Below are positions 36,022 through 44,262 of a stretch of DNA of 64,000 nucleotides, piece after piece. The translations under genes and the position numbers were made by a program. The DNA comes from Nocardioides marmotae. GTDB taxonomy: Bacteria; Actinomycetota; Actinomycetes; Propionibacteriales; Nocardioidaceae. Every line of letters begins with the position of its first letter. Position 1 is the first letter of the stretch. The notes under the pieces are model-generated. The model made no database searches and had not been told where the DNA came from. It saw nothing but the letters and a program-made list of their open reading frames with translations. Location: contig NZ_CP053660.1 in NCBI RefSeq assembly GCF_013177455.1, positions 3,534,001 to 3,598,000 on the forward strand. Reading direction: 5' to 3'.

Positions 36022-37455
36022 TCAGCCCTTGAGACTCGGGTCACCCCGGTCGTAGCCCTCCGGCCGGTCCTGCTTGCCGAAGGTCAGCTCCAGCACGAAC
36101 AGCACCACCCCGAGCGCGAGGAGCGCGCCGCACCAGATGAGCGAGGCGGGGTCGTCCCAGACGACGTAGCCGAGCAGCCCGAGGTTGCCGACGATGCCGA
36201 TCACGAGGAGCGGCGTGGAGGCCCGGTAGGTCTGCTCGGACTCGTCGTGCCCGCGCAGGCGCAGGGCGGAGACGATGACCATCGCGTAGACGAACAGCAG
36301 CAGCACGACGGTGACGGCCGCGAGGCGGGTCACCAGGTCGACGCCCACGCCGGTCTCGTTCAGGATCGCGCCGGCGACCAGCAGCCCGGAGACGACGACG
36401 GCGGAGAAGAGCAGCCCGACCCAGGGGCTCTTGCGGCCCGAGTGCAGCTTGGCGAAGACGCTGGGCACGACGTCCTCGTTGGCCATCCCGTAGAGGATCC
36501 GGGACTGGGTGACCACGGCGACCAGCGTGGTGTTGGTGATGGCGGTCATCGCGATCAGCGCGAAGACGATGATGATCAGGCCCGCCGGCAGCGGCAGCAC
36601 GCCGGAGTTGACGACGTCGAGCAGCGGGGCCTCGGAGTCGGCGAGCTCGGGGATCGGCAGCGAGAGGGCGGCGGCGACCGAGACCGCGACGTAGATGAGG
36701 CCGGCGCCGACCATGCCGCCGATCAGGGCCTTGGGGAAGGTGCGCCGGGGCTCGGTGCACTCCTCGGCGATGTTGGCGGCGTTCTCGAAGCCGGTCATCG
36801 CGAAGAAGCCGAGCGCGACGCCGGAGACGATGGCGAGGATCTTGTTGCTGTCGTCGGCCGGGGACACCTCGGTGAGCACGCCGAAGTCGGCGTCGCCCTG
36901 GGCGATGACGATGATCCCGACGATGATGACGATGGCCAGGCCGACGACCTCGACGACGGTCATCACCAGGTTCGCGACGACCGACTCGGTGATCCCGATG
37001 AAGTTGACGACCGTGAGCCCGATGATGAAGAGCAGGCCGATGAGCAGGGCCGGGGGCGCCTCCCAGACCTCGGCGAAGTAGCCGGAGAAGCCGGTGGCGA
37101 GCGAGCCGGCAGCGGCGAAGCTGGCCGAGAGCATCGCGATGGTGACGAGGAACGTCAGCGCCGGCTTGTGGAAGGCCTTGTTGACGTAGAGCGAGGCGCC
37201 GGCGGCCCGGGGGTACTTCGTGACGAGCTCGGCGTAGGCCAGCCCGGTGAGCGTGGCGACGGTGATCCCGATGGCGAAGGCGAGCCAGAACGCACCGCCG
37301 ACCGCGGCGGCGACCGCACCGACGAGCACGTAGATGCCCGAGCCCAGGACGTCGCCGAGCACGTAGAAGAACAGGAGCGGGCCGGTGATGGTCCGCTTGA
37401 GCTCGGTCTCCTCGAGCCCCTCCGAGCCGGCGGCGTCGGCGGTGTCCGCGGTCAT
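36022..37455 (-). CDS. APC-family amino acid permease
   Basis: Amino acid-polyamine-organocation permease of 477 aa with about 12 predicted helices. Typical features are the unwound helix 1 LFFYVLGDVLGSGIYVLVGA, the helix 2-3 region GLAYAELVTKYPRAAGASLY and the FAMTGFENAANIAEE stretch in helix 6, which together form the substrate site. The substrate cannot be named; the CAT-like sequence suggests cationic or branched amino acids (weak inference). ATG at 37455. It is followed by the 4-TM gene region on its 3' side, with no obvious operon partner. Confidence 0.9.
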   Translation of the reverse strand: MTADTADAAGSEGLEETELKRTITGPLLFFYVLGDVLGSGIYVLVGAVAAAVGGAFWLAFAIGITVATLTGLAYAELVTKYPRAAGASLYVNKAFHKPALTFLVTIAMLSASFAAAGSLATGFSGYFAEVWEAPPALLIGLLFIIGLTVVNFIGITESVVANLVMTVVEVVGLAIVIIVGIIVIAQGDADFGVLTEVSPADDSNKILAIVSGVALGFFAMTGFENAANIAEECTEPRRTFPKALIGGMVGAGLIYVAVSVAAALSLPIPELADSEAPLLDVVNSGVLPLPAGLIIIVFALIAMTAITNTTLVAVVTQSRILYGMANEDVVPSVFAKLHSGRKSPWVGLLFSAVVVSGLLVAGAILNETGVGVDLVTRLAAVTVVLLLFVYAMVIVSALRLRGHDESEQTYRASTPLLVIGIVGNLGLLGYVVWDDPASLIWCGALLALGVVLFVLELTFGKQDRPEGYDRGDPSLKG

Positions 37456-37522
37456 GGGGTCCCCCGTCAGGTAGTCGGTGCAGAGCCCCGTTACCCCCGC
37501 CGGGAACGGCGGAAACCGCAGG

Positions 37523-38191
37523 TCAGAGCAGGCGCCGGTCCGAGGCCCAGCGGGTCAGCTCGTGCCGAGAGGAGAGCTGGAGCTTGCGCAGCACGCTCGA
37601 CATGTGGGTCTCGACGGTCTTGATGGAGATGAACAGCTCCTTGGCGACCTCCTTGTAGGCGTAGCCGCGCGCGATCAGCCGCATCACCTCCCGCTCCCGC
37701 TCGGTGAGCCGGTCGAGGTCCTCGTCGACCGCCGCGACCTCGATCGACCCGGAGAACGCGTCGAGCACGAAGCCGGCGAGCCGCGGCGAGAAGACCGCGT
37801 CCCCCTCGGCCACCCGGCCGATCGCGGCGACCAGCTCGGGCCCGGTGATCGTCTTGGTGACGTAGCCCCGCGCCCCGCCGCGGATCGTGCCGATGACGTC
37901 CTCGGCCGCGTCGCTGACCGAGAGCGCGAGGTAGCGCGTGCCCGGCGCCGACCCCGCCGCGGTCGCCCGGCGCATCACCTCGGCCCCACCGCCCCCGGGC
38001 AGGTGGACGTCGAGCAGCACGACGTCGGGCCGGTACGTCGCCACCGCGGCGACGGCCTCGTCGACGTCCGCGGCCTCGGCCAGCACGTCCACCGCGCCGA
38101 CGCCGGCCGTGCCGAGCTCGGCGATCACCCCACGGCGGAACATCGCGTGGTCGTCGACGACGACGACCGAGACCGGGGTCTGCTCACTCAT
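37523..38191 (-). CDS. NarL/LuxR-family response regulator
   Basis: Two-component response regulator of 222 aa. The receiver domain (about 8-125) has acidic pocket VVDDHAMFRRG, phospho-acceptor Asp in [12 protein letters not shown], and the Lys in GYVTKTITG. The C-terminal LuxR helix-turn-helix is LTEREREVMRLIARGYAYKE through ISIKTVETHMSSVLRKLQL. It overlaps the histidine kinase gene by 8 nt, so the two are translationally coupled. Related actinobacterial systems answer to envelope stress or antibiotics, which agrees with the PspC context. Confidence 0.94.
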   Translation of the reverse strand: MSEQTPVSVVVVDDHAMFRRGVIAELGTAGVGAVDVLAEAADVDEAVAAVATYRPDVVLLDVHLPGGGGAEVMRRATAAGSAPGTRYLALSVSDAAEDVIGTIRGGARGYVTKTITGPELVAAIGRVAEGDAVFSPRLAGFVLDAFSGSIEVAAVDEDLDRLTEREREVMRLIARGYAYKEVAKELFISIKTVETHMSSVLRKLQLSSRHELTRWASDRRLL

Positions 38192-39470
38192 GGCTCTCCT
38201 CCTGCCGGGGCTGGTGCAGGCGCACCTCGGTCCCCTCGCCGGCGCCGGTGCGGACCTCGGCGGTCCCCCCGTGGCGCTCCATCCGGTCGATGATGCTGTG
38301 CCGCACGCCGTACCGGTCCGCCGGCGTGGCGGCCGGGTCGAAGCCGCGGCCGCGGTCGCGGACGAAGACGTCCACGGCGGCCGGGGTCACCTCGGCGTAC
38401 ACGTCGACCTGGCCGGTCCCGGCGTGCTTCGCGGCGTTGGTGACCGCCTCGCGGGTGGCCTGCACGACCGCGCGCAGCGGCTCGGAGAACGCGCAGTCCC
38501 CGACGGTCACCACCTCGACCGAGACGCCGTGGGCGTCCTCGACCTCGGCAGCGACGCCGCGCAGGGCGCTGGCCACGGTGGGCTCGTCGGCCGACTCCCC
38601 GACGTACAGCCAGGCCCGCAGGTCCCGCTCCTGGGCGCGGGCCAGGCGGGCGACGGCGGCGGCGTCGCCGGCGTTCTTCTGGATCAGCGCCAGCGTCTGG
38701 AGCACCGAGTCGTGGAGGTGGGCCGCGACGTCGGCGCGCTCCTGGGTGCGGATCCGCTCGGCGCGCTCGGCGGCCAGGTCGGAGACCAGGCGGAAGACCC
38801 ACGGCCCGGCGACCAGGCCGACGCCGATGACGCCCAGGCCGCCGGCGACGACGGCGCCGCGGGCGTCGCGCAGCGAGCCGGTGTCGAAGCCGAAGACGAA
38901 GAAGGCCGAGACGACGAGCGCGACGCCCAGCCCGACGCGGGCGTACGCCGCCCAGCCGCCGCGGCCGAAGACCATCTGCACCGGGTCGAGCCGGCCGGTG
39001 TGATCCAGCCAGCGCTCGCGCTGGACCTCGTCGGCCTGGCGCCACAGCAGCGCGAGGCCGGCCAGGCCCAGGGCGATCGGCCACAGGGTGGCGCCCCGGC
39101 CGAACGCCGCCTCGAGCATGAGCAGCGCGCCGACACCGAGCGCCAGCACGGCGATCACCGGCCCGAGGTCGCCGAGCCGGTGCACCCGCCCCGGTCGCTT
39201 GCCGCGCCGCCGGGCGCTGGCCAGGCCGGGCGCCTCCTCCTCGACGTAGGGCTGCGCGGGCAGCACCAGCCACAGCCCGCCGTAGAAGGCGACGCCGAGC
39301 CCGCCGAACGCGGTCGCGACGACGAAGGCCGCACGCACCCAGGTCACCGGCAGCGCCAGGTGGGCCGCCAGCCCGGCGGCCACGCCGCCGACGACGGGGT
39401 CGGAGGTGTCGCGGTAGGCGCGACGCACGTCCTCCCGGGGCGGGGCGGTGGTCGCGGGGTGGGCACTCAT
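38184..39470 (-). CDS. Sensor histidine kinase with N-terminal PspC domain
   Basis: Membrane kinase of 428 aa. The N-terminus (about 10-65) is a PspC domain: DTSDPVVGGVAAGLAAHLAL and FYGGLWLVLPAQPY. Three or four more membrane helices follow. The HisKA_3 dimerisation helix holds the phospho-acceptor in DVAAHLHDSVLQTLALIQKN. The ATPase domain has ATREAVTNAAKHAG (N box) and DRGRGFDPA (G1). ATG at 39470. PspC domains sense membrane damage in phage-shock systems. Divergent partner: the PspC/LiaF-like protein at 39638. Confidence 0.92.
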   Translation of the reverse strand: MSAHPATTAPPREDVRRAYRDTSDPVVGGVAAGLAAHLALPVTWVRAAFVVATAFGGLGVAFYGGLWLVLPAQPYVEEEAPGLASARRRGKRPGRVHRLGDLGPVIAVLALGVGALLMLEAAFGRGATLWPIALGLAGLALLWRQADEVQRERWLDHTGRLDPVQMVFGRGGWAAYARVGLGVALVVSAFFVFGFDTGSLRDARGAVVAGGLGVIGVGLVAGPWVFRLVSDLAAERAERIRTQERADVAAHLHDSVLQTLALIQKNAGDAAAVARLARAQERDLRAWLYVGESADEPTVASALRGVAAEVEDAHGVSVEVVTVGDCAFSEPLRAVVQATREAVTNAAKHAGTGQVDVYAEVTPAAVDVFVRDRGRGFDPAATPADRYGVRHSIIDRMERHGGTAEVRTGAGEGTEVRLHQPRQEESHE

Positions 39471-39637
39471 CTCCGGTTCATCGTCGCACCCGCAGCGGCC
39501 CCCCACCACGGGGTCGGCCCCCGGCTCGCCCCTGAGCCCGCCCCCGGCCCGGGGTCGGGGTCCCGGGGCGCGGGGACCGAGACAGACCAGGGGTTCCCCC
39601 GATGGTCCCGGCCGCCGGACCGCGCCAGGGTGGTGCC

Positions 39638-40903
39638 ATGACCACGACACCGCCCGACGCACCGCCCGAGCCGGGCCCGGAGCACCCCTCCGGCCCCCGC
39701 GCCTCGAAGGAGGAGGTGCGCGACCTCGGCAAGCTGCGCCGCAGCTCCACCGACTCCTACGTCGCCGGGGTGGCCGGCGGGCTGGCCCGCCACCTCGACA
39801 TCGACCCGGCGATCCTGCGGGTGGCCTTCGTGGTGCTGACCTTCTTCGGCGGCGCCGGGCTGATCCTCTACGGCGCCGCGTGGCTGCTCGTCCCGGTCGA
39901 CGACCAGGCCGAGGCGACCCTCCACCTCGACGAGCGCAACCGCACGGTCGCCCTCACCATCGCCGGCGGGGTCGCCGTGCTGGCCATGCTCGGCGACACG
40001 TGGGGTGTCTACAGCTTCCCGTGGCCGGTGGTGGTGGTCGCCATCGCGGCGGTCTTCGTGCTCGACCGCTCCGACCGCAACCGGCGCCGCCGCCATCAGG
40101 GCCCGCCCGCCGCCCCGGCTCCCTACGCGGCGTACGGCCCCGCAGCCCCGGCCGCCCCGGGGAGCCCGGTGGGCCCGGCGGGCTCGCCCGACCCGAGCGT
40201 CCCGGTCGGCGCCGCCCCCGGGCCGTACGCCGGGTGGGCGCCGCCGCCGACCATGCCGACCGCTCCCCTGCCGCCGCCCCCGCCGGCCCCGGCGCGCCGG
40301 CGCGGTCCGGTGCTGTTCTGGTTCACGATGGCGCTGTGCGCGCTGGGGATCGGCGTGCTCAGCCTGCTCGACCTGGGCGGCGTGCCGGTCCCGAACGCCG
40401 CCTACTCCGCGCTCGTCGTGGCCGTCTGCGGCGTGATGCTCCTGGTCGGCGCGTTCTGGGGGCGCGCCGGTGGGCTGATCGCGGTCGGCCTGGTGGCGGC
40501 GCTCAGCATGGCGGCGAACACCCTGGCCACCGAGCTGGACGGCGGGCAGGTGACCCACCGGCCGAGCAGCACCGCGGGCCTCGCCTCGTCGTACCAGAAC
40601 GGCACCGGGGACCTGTTCATCGACCTGACCGACATCTCGGACATCGAGAACCTCGACGGGCGCACGCTCCTGGTCGAGATGGGGGTGGGCCGGGTCGAGG
40701 TGCTCGTCCCGACGGGGGTGGACGTGACGGCCGAGACCTCGATCGGCATCGGCAACGCGCGGGTCTTCGGAGAGGACCACAGCGGCCTCGGCATCGAGAG
40801 AACCGTCCTGCTCGAGGGTGGTGACCCCGCCCCGGTCCTCACCCTCGACGCCCACGTCGGCGTCGGTGGTATCGAGATCCACACCGAAGGAGGCACCCGA
40901 TGA
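39638..40903 (+). CDS. PspC-domain membrane protein with LiaF-like C-terminal domain
   Basis: Protein of 421 aa: N-terminal PspC domain (about 35-90, TDSYVAGVAGGLARHLDID, FYGAAWLLVP-type LILYGAAWLLVPVD), two helices, a Pro/Ala-rich linker (PAPYAAYGPAAPAAP...), three more helices, and a beta-rich C-terminus (about 325-420) with repeats such as GTGDLFIDLTDI and GVGRVEVLVPTGVDV, typical of the LiaF/toast-rack type domain. It is divergent from a PspC-kinase and coupled to a small membrane protein by a 4-nt overlap. Likely an accessory sensor for envelope stress. Confidence 0.82.
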   Translation: MTTTPPDAPPEPGPEHPSGPRASKEEVRDLGKLRRSSTDSYVAGVAGGLARHLDIDPAILRVAFVVLTFFGGAGLILYGAAWLLVPVDDQAEATLHLDERNRTVALTIAGGVAVLAMLGDTWGVYSFPWPVVVVAIAAVFVLDRSDRNRRRRHQGPPAAPAPYAAYGPAAPAAPGSPVGPAGSPDPSVPVGAAPGPYAGWAPPPTMPTAPLPPPPPAPARRRGPVLFWFTMALCALGIGVLSLLDLGGVPVPNAAYSALVVAVCGVMLLVGAFWGRAGGLIAVGLVAALSMAANTLATELDGGQVTHRPSSTAGLASSYQNGTGDLFIDLTDISDIENLDGRTLLVEMGVGRVEVLVPTGVDVTAETSIGIGNARVFGEDHSGLGIERTVLLEGGDPAPVLTLDAHVGVGGIEIHTEGGTR

Positions 40904-41148
40904 GCGACCGCACCTGGCGCGAGGGCCGCCACCCTGTCAACGTCGGCTACCTGGTCATGGGGATCGCCCTGCTCGGGCTGGTGGCGATCTGGGGGGTCGT
41001 GCAGGCCGACGCCGTGCAGGGCGAGGACGTGCGCTGGCTGCTGCCGGTGCCGTGGATCCTCGCCGGCGTGGTCGGCCTGGTGGTCACCACCCTCGGGCCC
41101 CGCCTCCGCGGGACCGACCAGCGGCAGGACCAGGACGGCGAGATCTAG
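40900..41148 (+). CDS. Small two-helix membrane protein
   Basis: Protein of 82 aa with two predicted helices (about 15-34 and 46-66) and a charged tail GTDQRQDQDGEI. No known family recognised. Its ATG overlaps the stop of the PspC/LiaF-like gene (ATGA), so it belongs to the same envelope-stress unit. Its stop shares the sequence CTAG with the stop of the convergent phosphodiesterase gene. Confidence 0.75.
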   Translation: MSDRTWREGRHPVNVGYLVMGIALLGLVAIWGVVQADAVQGEDVRWLLPVPWILAGVVGLVVTTLGPRLRGTDQRQDQDGEI

Positions 41149-42047
41149 CCCGTCTGCTCCTGGGCCGCCAGCCACTGCGCCCGTGCCTCGACGGTGAGGC
41201 CGGGCTGGTCGGAGAAGAGGCCGTCCACGCCGGCGTCGAGCAGGGTGCGGGCCTCGGCGTACGGGTCCGCCACCAGCTCGGCGCGCAGCGTCCAGGCGTG
41301 GACGGCCAGACCGGCGGCGTGCGCCTCGGCGACCAGGGCGGGGGTCGCGAGGCTGGTGTGCACGCCGAGGACCTGCGCGTACGTCGCCACGCGGGCGACG
41401 TCGGGCCGCTCCCCCGCGTCGACCAGCTGGACCAGCGGCAGCTCGGTCCGCCCGGCCAGCCCGCGCAGCACGTCCTCCTCGAAGGACTGCACCTGGCAGC
41501 GGCCACCCGGCCCGTCGAGGCGGTGGCGGGCCAGCACCTCGAGCAGCGTGGACTCGACCGGCAGCCCGATCGAGGCGAAGTACGACGCCTCCTTGACCTC
41601 CGCGCACAGCCGGATCCGGCGACCGGAGCGCCGCGACTCGTGGTGGACCAGCGCGCAGATCTCGTCCAGCGTCGGGACCGGCCACCGGCCGTCGTACCGG
41701 GTGTTGCCCGGGCGCAGCCGCGGGTGCCGCTCGACGGCGCGCAGCGTGCGCAGCTCGGCGAGGGTGAGGTCCTCGGTGAACCAGCCGGTGACCTCTCGGC
41801 CGCCGACGACCTTGGTGCAGCGGCGGTCGGCGAGCTCGGGGTGGAGCGCGACGTCGGTGGTGCGGGAGATCTCGTGCTCGTGGCGGGCGACCAGGACGCC
41901 GTCGCGGGTCGGCACGAGGTCGGGCTCGATGGCGTCGGCGCCCAGGCGGACGGCGAGGCGGTAGGAGGCGAGGGTGTTCTCCGGGCGGTGGCCGGGGGCG
42001 CCGCGGTGGCCGATGACCTGCGGCAGGGCGGTGACGGGTGCGATCAC
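41145..42047 (-). CDS. Glycerophosphodiester phosphodiesterase
   Basis: GDPD-family phosphodiesterase of 300 aa, TIM-barrel fold, which cleaves glycerophosphodiesters to glycerol-3-phosphate and an alcohol. The metal and catalytic residues are in VIGHRGAPGHRPENTLASY, GADAIEPDLVPTRDGVLVARHE and RLCAEVKEA. No signal peptide, so cytoplasmic. GTG at 42047. Convergent with the small membrane protein (4-nt overlap); 71 nt from the divergent YbaK gene. Confidence 0.92.
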   Translation of the reverse strand: MIAPVTALPQVIGHRGAPGHRPENTLASYRLAVRLGADAIEPDLVPTRDGVLVARHEHEISRTTDVALHPELADRRCTKVVGGREVTGWFTEDLTLAELRTLRAVERHPRLRPGNTRYDGRWPVPTLDEICALVHHESRRSGRRIRLCAEVKEASYFASIGLPVESTLLEVLARHRLDGPGGRCQVQSFEEDVLRGLAGRTELPLVQLVDAGERPDVARVATYAQVLGVHTSLATPALVAEAHAAGLAVHAWTLRAELVADPYAEARTLLDAGVDGLFSDQPGLTVEARAQWLAAQEQTG

Positions 42048-42118
42048 GCGGCCAGCGTCGGCGCCGTGGGTGGCCGGGTGGCGGGGACGACGTGAACGCC
42101 CGGTGTCAGGATCGCGAC

Positions 42119-42670
42119 ATGACGCTCCCGTCCCTCGGCTCCCTCGTCCCCCTGCCCGCGACCGAGCACCCCGCGCTGCTGGCCCCGCCGGTGGCCGCCG
42201 CCCTGGCCGGCTGGGCGCACGCGGCGGAGGTCGCGGTCGTGGAGATCGACCCCGACCTCGCCGACACCGCCGCGATGACCGAGGCCTACGACCTGCCGCT
42301 GACCGCCTCGGCCAACTGCGTGCTGGTCGGCGGCCGGCGCGACGGGGAGGAGCGGGTCGCGGCGTGCATCGTCCGCGCCGACACGCGCGCGGACGTCAAC
42401 AACCGGGTCAAGCGGCTGCTCGACGTGCGCAAGGCGTCGTTCCTGCCGACCGACCGGGCCGTGGAGGAGTCCGGGATGGAGTACGGCGGCATCACCCCCG
42501 TCGGCCTGCCCGCCGGCTGGCGGCTGCTGGTCGACGCCCGGGTCGCCGACGTCGACGTGGCGATCATCGGCTCCGGCGTACGCCGCTCCAAGCTGCTGCT
42601 GCCCGGCCGGCTGGTCGCCGCCCTCCCCGGCGCGGAGCTGGTCGAGGACCTCGCGGTCGAGGTCGGGTAG
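42119..42670 (+). CDS. YbaK/EbsC-family aminoacyl-tRNA deacylase domain protein
   Basis: Protein of 183 aa of the YbaK/INS family, which removes wrong amino acids from tRNA. The hallmarks are SANCVLVGG, ADVNNRVKRLLDVRKASF with the conserved Lys, GGITPVGLPAGW and RRSKLLLPG. Substrate specificity cannot be told. ATG at 42119; CAGGAT lies 6 nt upstream and may be a -10 box of a leaderless transcript. In-frame upstream codons run into the neighbouring gene's promoter. Confidence 0.85.
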   Translation: MTLPSLGSLVPLPATEHPALLAPPVAAALAGWAHAAEVAVVEIDPDLADTAAMTEAYDLPLTASANCVLVGGRRDGEERVAACIVRADTRADVNNRVKRLLDVRKASFLPTDRAVEESGMEYGGITPVGLPAGWRLLVDARVADVDVAIIGSGVRRSKLLLPGRLVAALPGAELVEDLAVEVG

Positions 42671-42736
42671 CCCCTCAGCCCCCTTGCCGGCGGCGGACCC
42701 GTCGCGCGGACGCCGCCGCAGGCGCACACTGCTGAG

Positions 42737-43195
42737 GTGGAGCGCGGTCGGAACGAGACCGAGGAGGAGCGGCTGGACCGCCTGTGGGCGGACCTGCTCC
42801 AGGAGCTGCGCGTCATGCAGACCGGCACCCAGCTGCTCGCGGGCTTCCTGCTGACGCTGCCGTTCCAGGAGGTGTTCTGGGAGAGGCTGGAGCGCTACCA
42901 GCACGCGGTCTACCTCGTGCTGGTGGTGACCGCGCTGGTCACCACGCTGCTGGTCACCACGCCGATCGCGATCCACCGCCGGCTCAGCGGGCAGCACGTC
43001 AAGGAGCGACTGGTCGGCCGCGCCCAGCAGACGCTGCGGGCGGTGCTGGCCTGCATCGGCGGGATGGTCGCCCTGCTGTCGTTCTTCGTCTTCGACGTGG
43101 TCGTCGGCCCGGTCGCGGGTGGCGTCGCGGCGGCCTCCCTCGGGACGCTCGCCGCCGTGCTGCTCGTCCTCGTGCCGCGCAGGCTCGCCCGATGA
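42737..43195 (+). CDS. DUF6328-family membrane protein
   Basis: Protein of 152 aa with four predicted helices. The N-terminus RLDRLWADLLQELRVMQTGT followed by QLLAGFLLTLPFQEVF is typical of DUF6328, an uncharacterised actinobacterial membrane family. GTG at 42737. The stop overlaps the start of the following lipoprotein gene by ATGA, so they are probably co-translated. Confidence 0.82.
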   Translation: MERGRNETEEERLDRLWADLLQELRVMQTGTQLLAGFLLTLPFQEVFWERLERYQHAVYLVLVVTALVTTLLVTTPIAIHRRLSGQHVKERLVGRAQQTLRAVLACIGGMVALLSFFVFDVVVGPVAGGVAAASLGTLAAVLLVLVPRRLAR

Positions 43196-44205
43196 CCCGC
43201 GACGACCCGATGACCCCCATGACCCCCATGACCGAGCGCCGCGGGAGCGCCCGGCGCCGGACCGTGCCCGTGGTCGCGGTGCTCCTGGCCGTCGCAGTCC
43301 TCGCCGTCCTCGCCGCCTGCTCGGCCGAGGAGGCGCCGACGACGGCGGAAGCACCGTCCCCGTCGATCCGCACGCTCACCCCGCTGCCGCCACCGCCCGA
43401 GGAGCCGCCGACCGGGCGGCTCCTCGCCGACCTGCGGCAGTCCTCACGGGACGCCGCGCTGGGCCGGTTCCAGGTGTGGGTCGACAACGACACCACCGGG
43501 GCGATCGCCCCGACGCGGATCACCTACCGCGACCCGCGGCTGCGGGCGCCGCTCGTCGCCGGGCGGTTGCGGTCGGCGCCGGCGCAGGCCGAGCGCGGCT
43601 ACCCCCTCGCCCTGCCGGACCGGCCGGTCTGCGGCGCGGCTGCCGGTGCGGCCCCCGGCGCGGATGGGGGCCGGCCCCTCGGGCGGCTCACGGTGCGGCA
43701 CGACGGGGTGACCGAGTCGGTCCCGGTGGCGGACCCGGCCGACGTGGTGGGGCGGTTCGTCCGGGCCCGCTGCCTCGAGCTCGCCGTGGCCGAGGTCGCG
43801 ACGCTGCGGTGGGCCGACCGGGTCGTCGCGCCCAGCGACGTACCCGTCGAGGTCGGGGACACCGCGACCCTGACCCTCGTGGCGGTCCCCACCGGCGCCG
43901 CGGGGCACGAGCTGGTCGTGGAGACCGTCGGCGGGACCCCGATCCTCTCCCCCGCCGACGGGGCCTCGGCGTGGTCGCCGGGCCTGCGGGTCACCGGCGA
44001 CGGGCGGCCGGTGCGGGCGGCGCTGCCGGTGAAGCCGACGCGGTGCGACGCGCACGCGTTCCTCGAGTCCGGCGGCGCGACCGCACTGCGGCTGCGGGTG
44101 CGGCTCGACGGCCGCCCCGGCGAGCTGGTGCTGCGGATGGGCGAGGCGGGTGCGGCCGCGGCGATCGCGTTCGCGGCCGACGCGTGTGGTCTCGGCGACA
44201 GCTGA
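43192..44205 (+). CDS. Predicted lipoprotein, hypothetical
   Basis: Putative 337-aa lipoprotein with a long basic N-terminus, a hydrophobic segment (VVAVLLAVAVLAVLAA) and lipobox LAAC. Three further in-frame ATGs lie within the first 15 codons because of a small ATGACCCCC repeat, so the exact start could be later. The mature part has Pro-rich and beta-rich stretches and four or five Cys (for example PVCGAAAGAAP, ARCLELAVAEV, PTRCDAHAFL). No family recognised. Coupled to the DUF6328 gene. Confidence 0.76.
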   Translation: MTRDDPMTPMTPMTERRGSARRRTVPVVAVLLAVAVLAVLAACSAEEAPTTAEAPSPSIRTLTPLPPPPEEPPTGRLLADLRQSSRDAALGRFQVWVDNDTTGAIAPTRITYRDPRLRAPLVAGRLRSAPAQAERGYPLALPDRPVCGAAAGAAPGADGGRPLGRLTVRHDGVTESVPVADPADVVGRFVRARCLELAVAEVATLRWADRVVAPSDVPVEVGDTATLTLVAVPTGAAGHELVVETVGGTPILSPADGASAWSPGLRVTGDGRPVRAALPVKPTRCDAHAFLESGGATALRLRVRLDGRPGELVLRMGEAGAAAAIAFAADACGLGDS

Positions 44206-44262
44206 GGTGATCCGGCGGTAAACGATTCGTCGCCGACCGGGTCGCCTCCTTAACGTTGTCCG

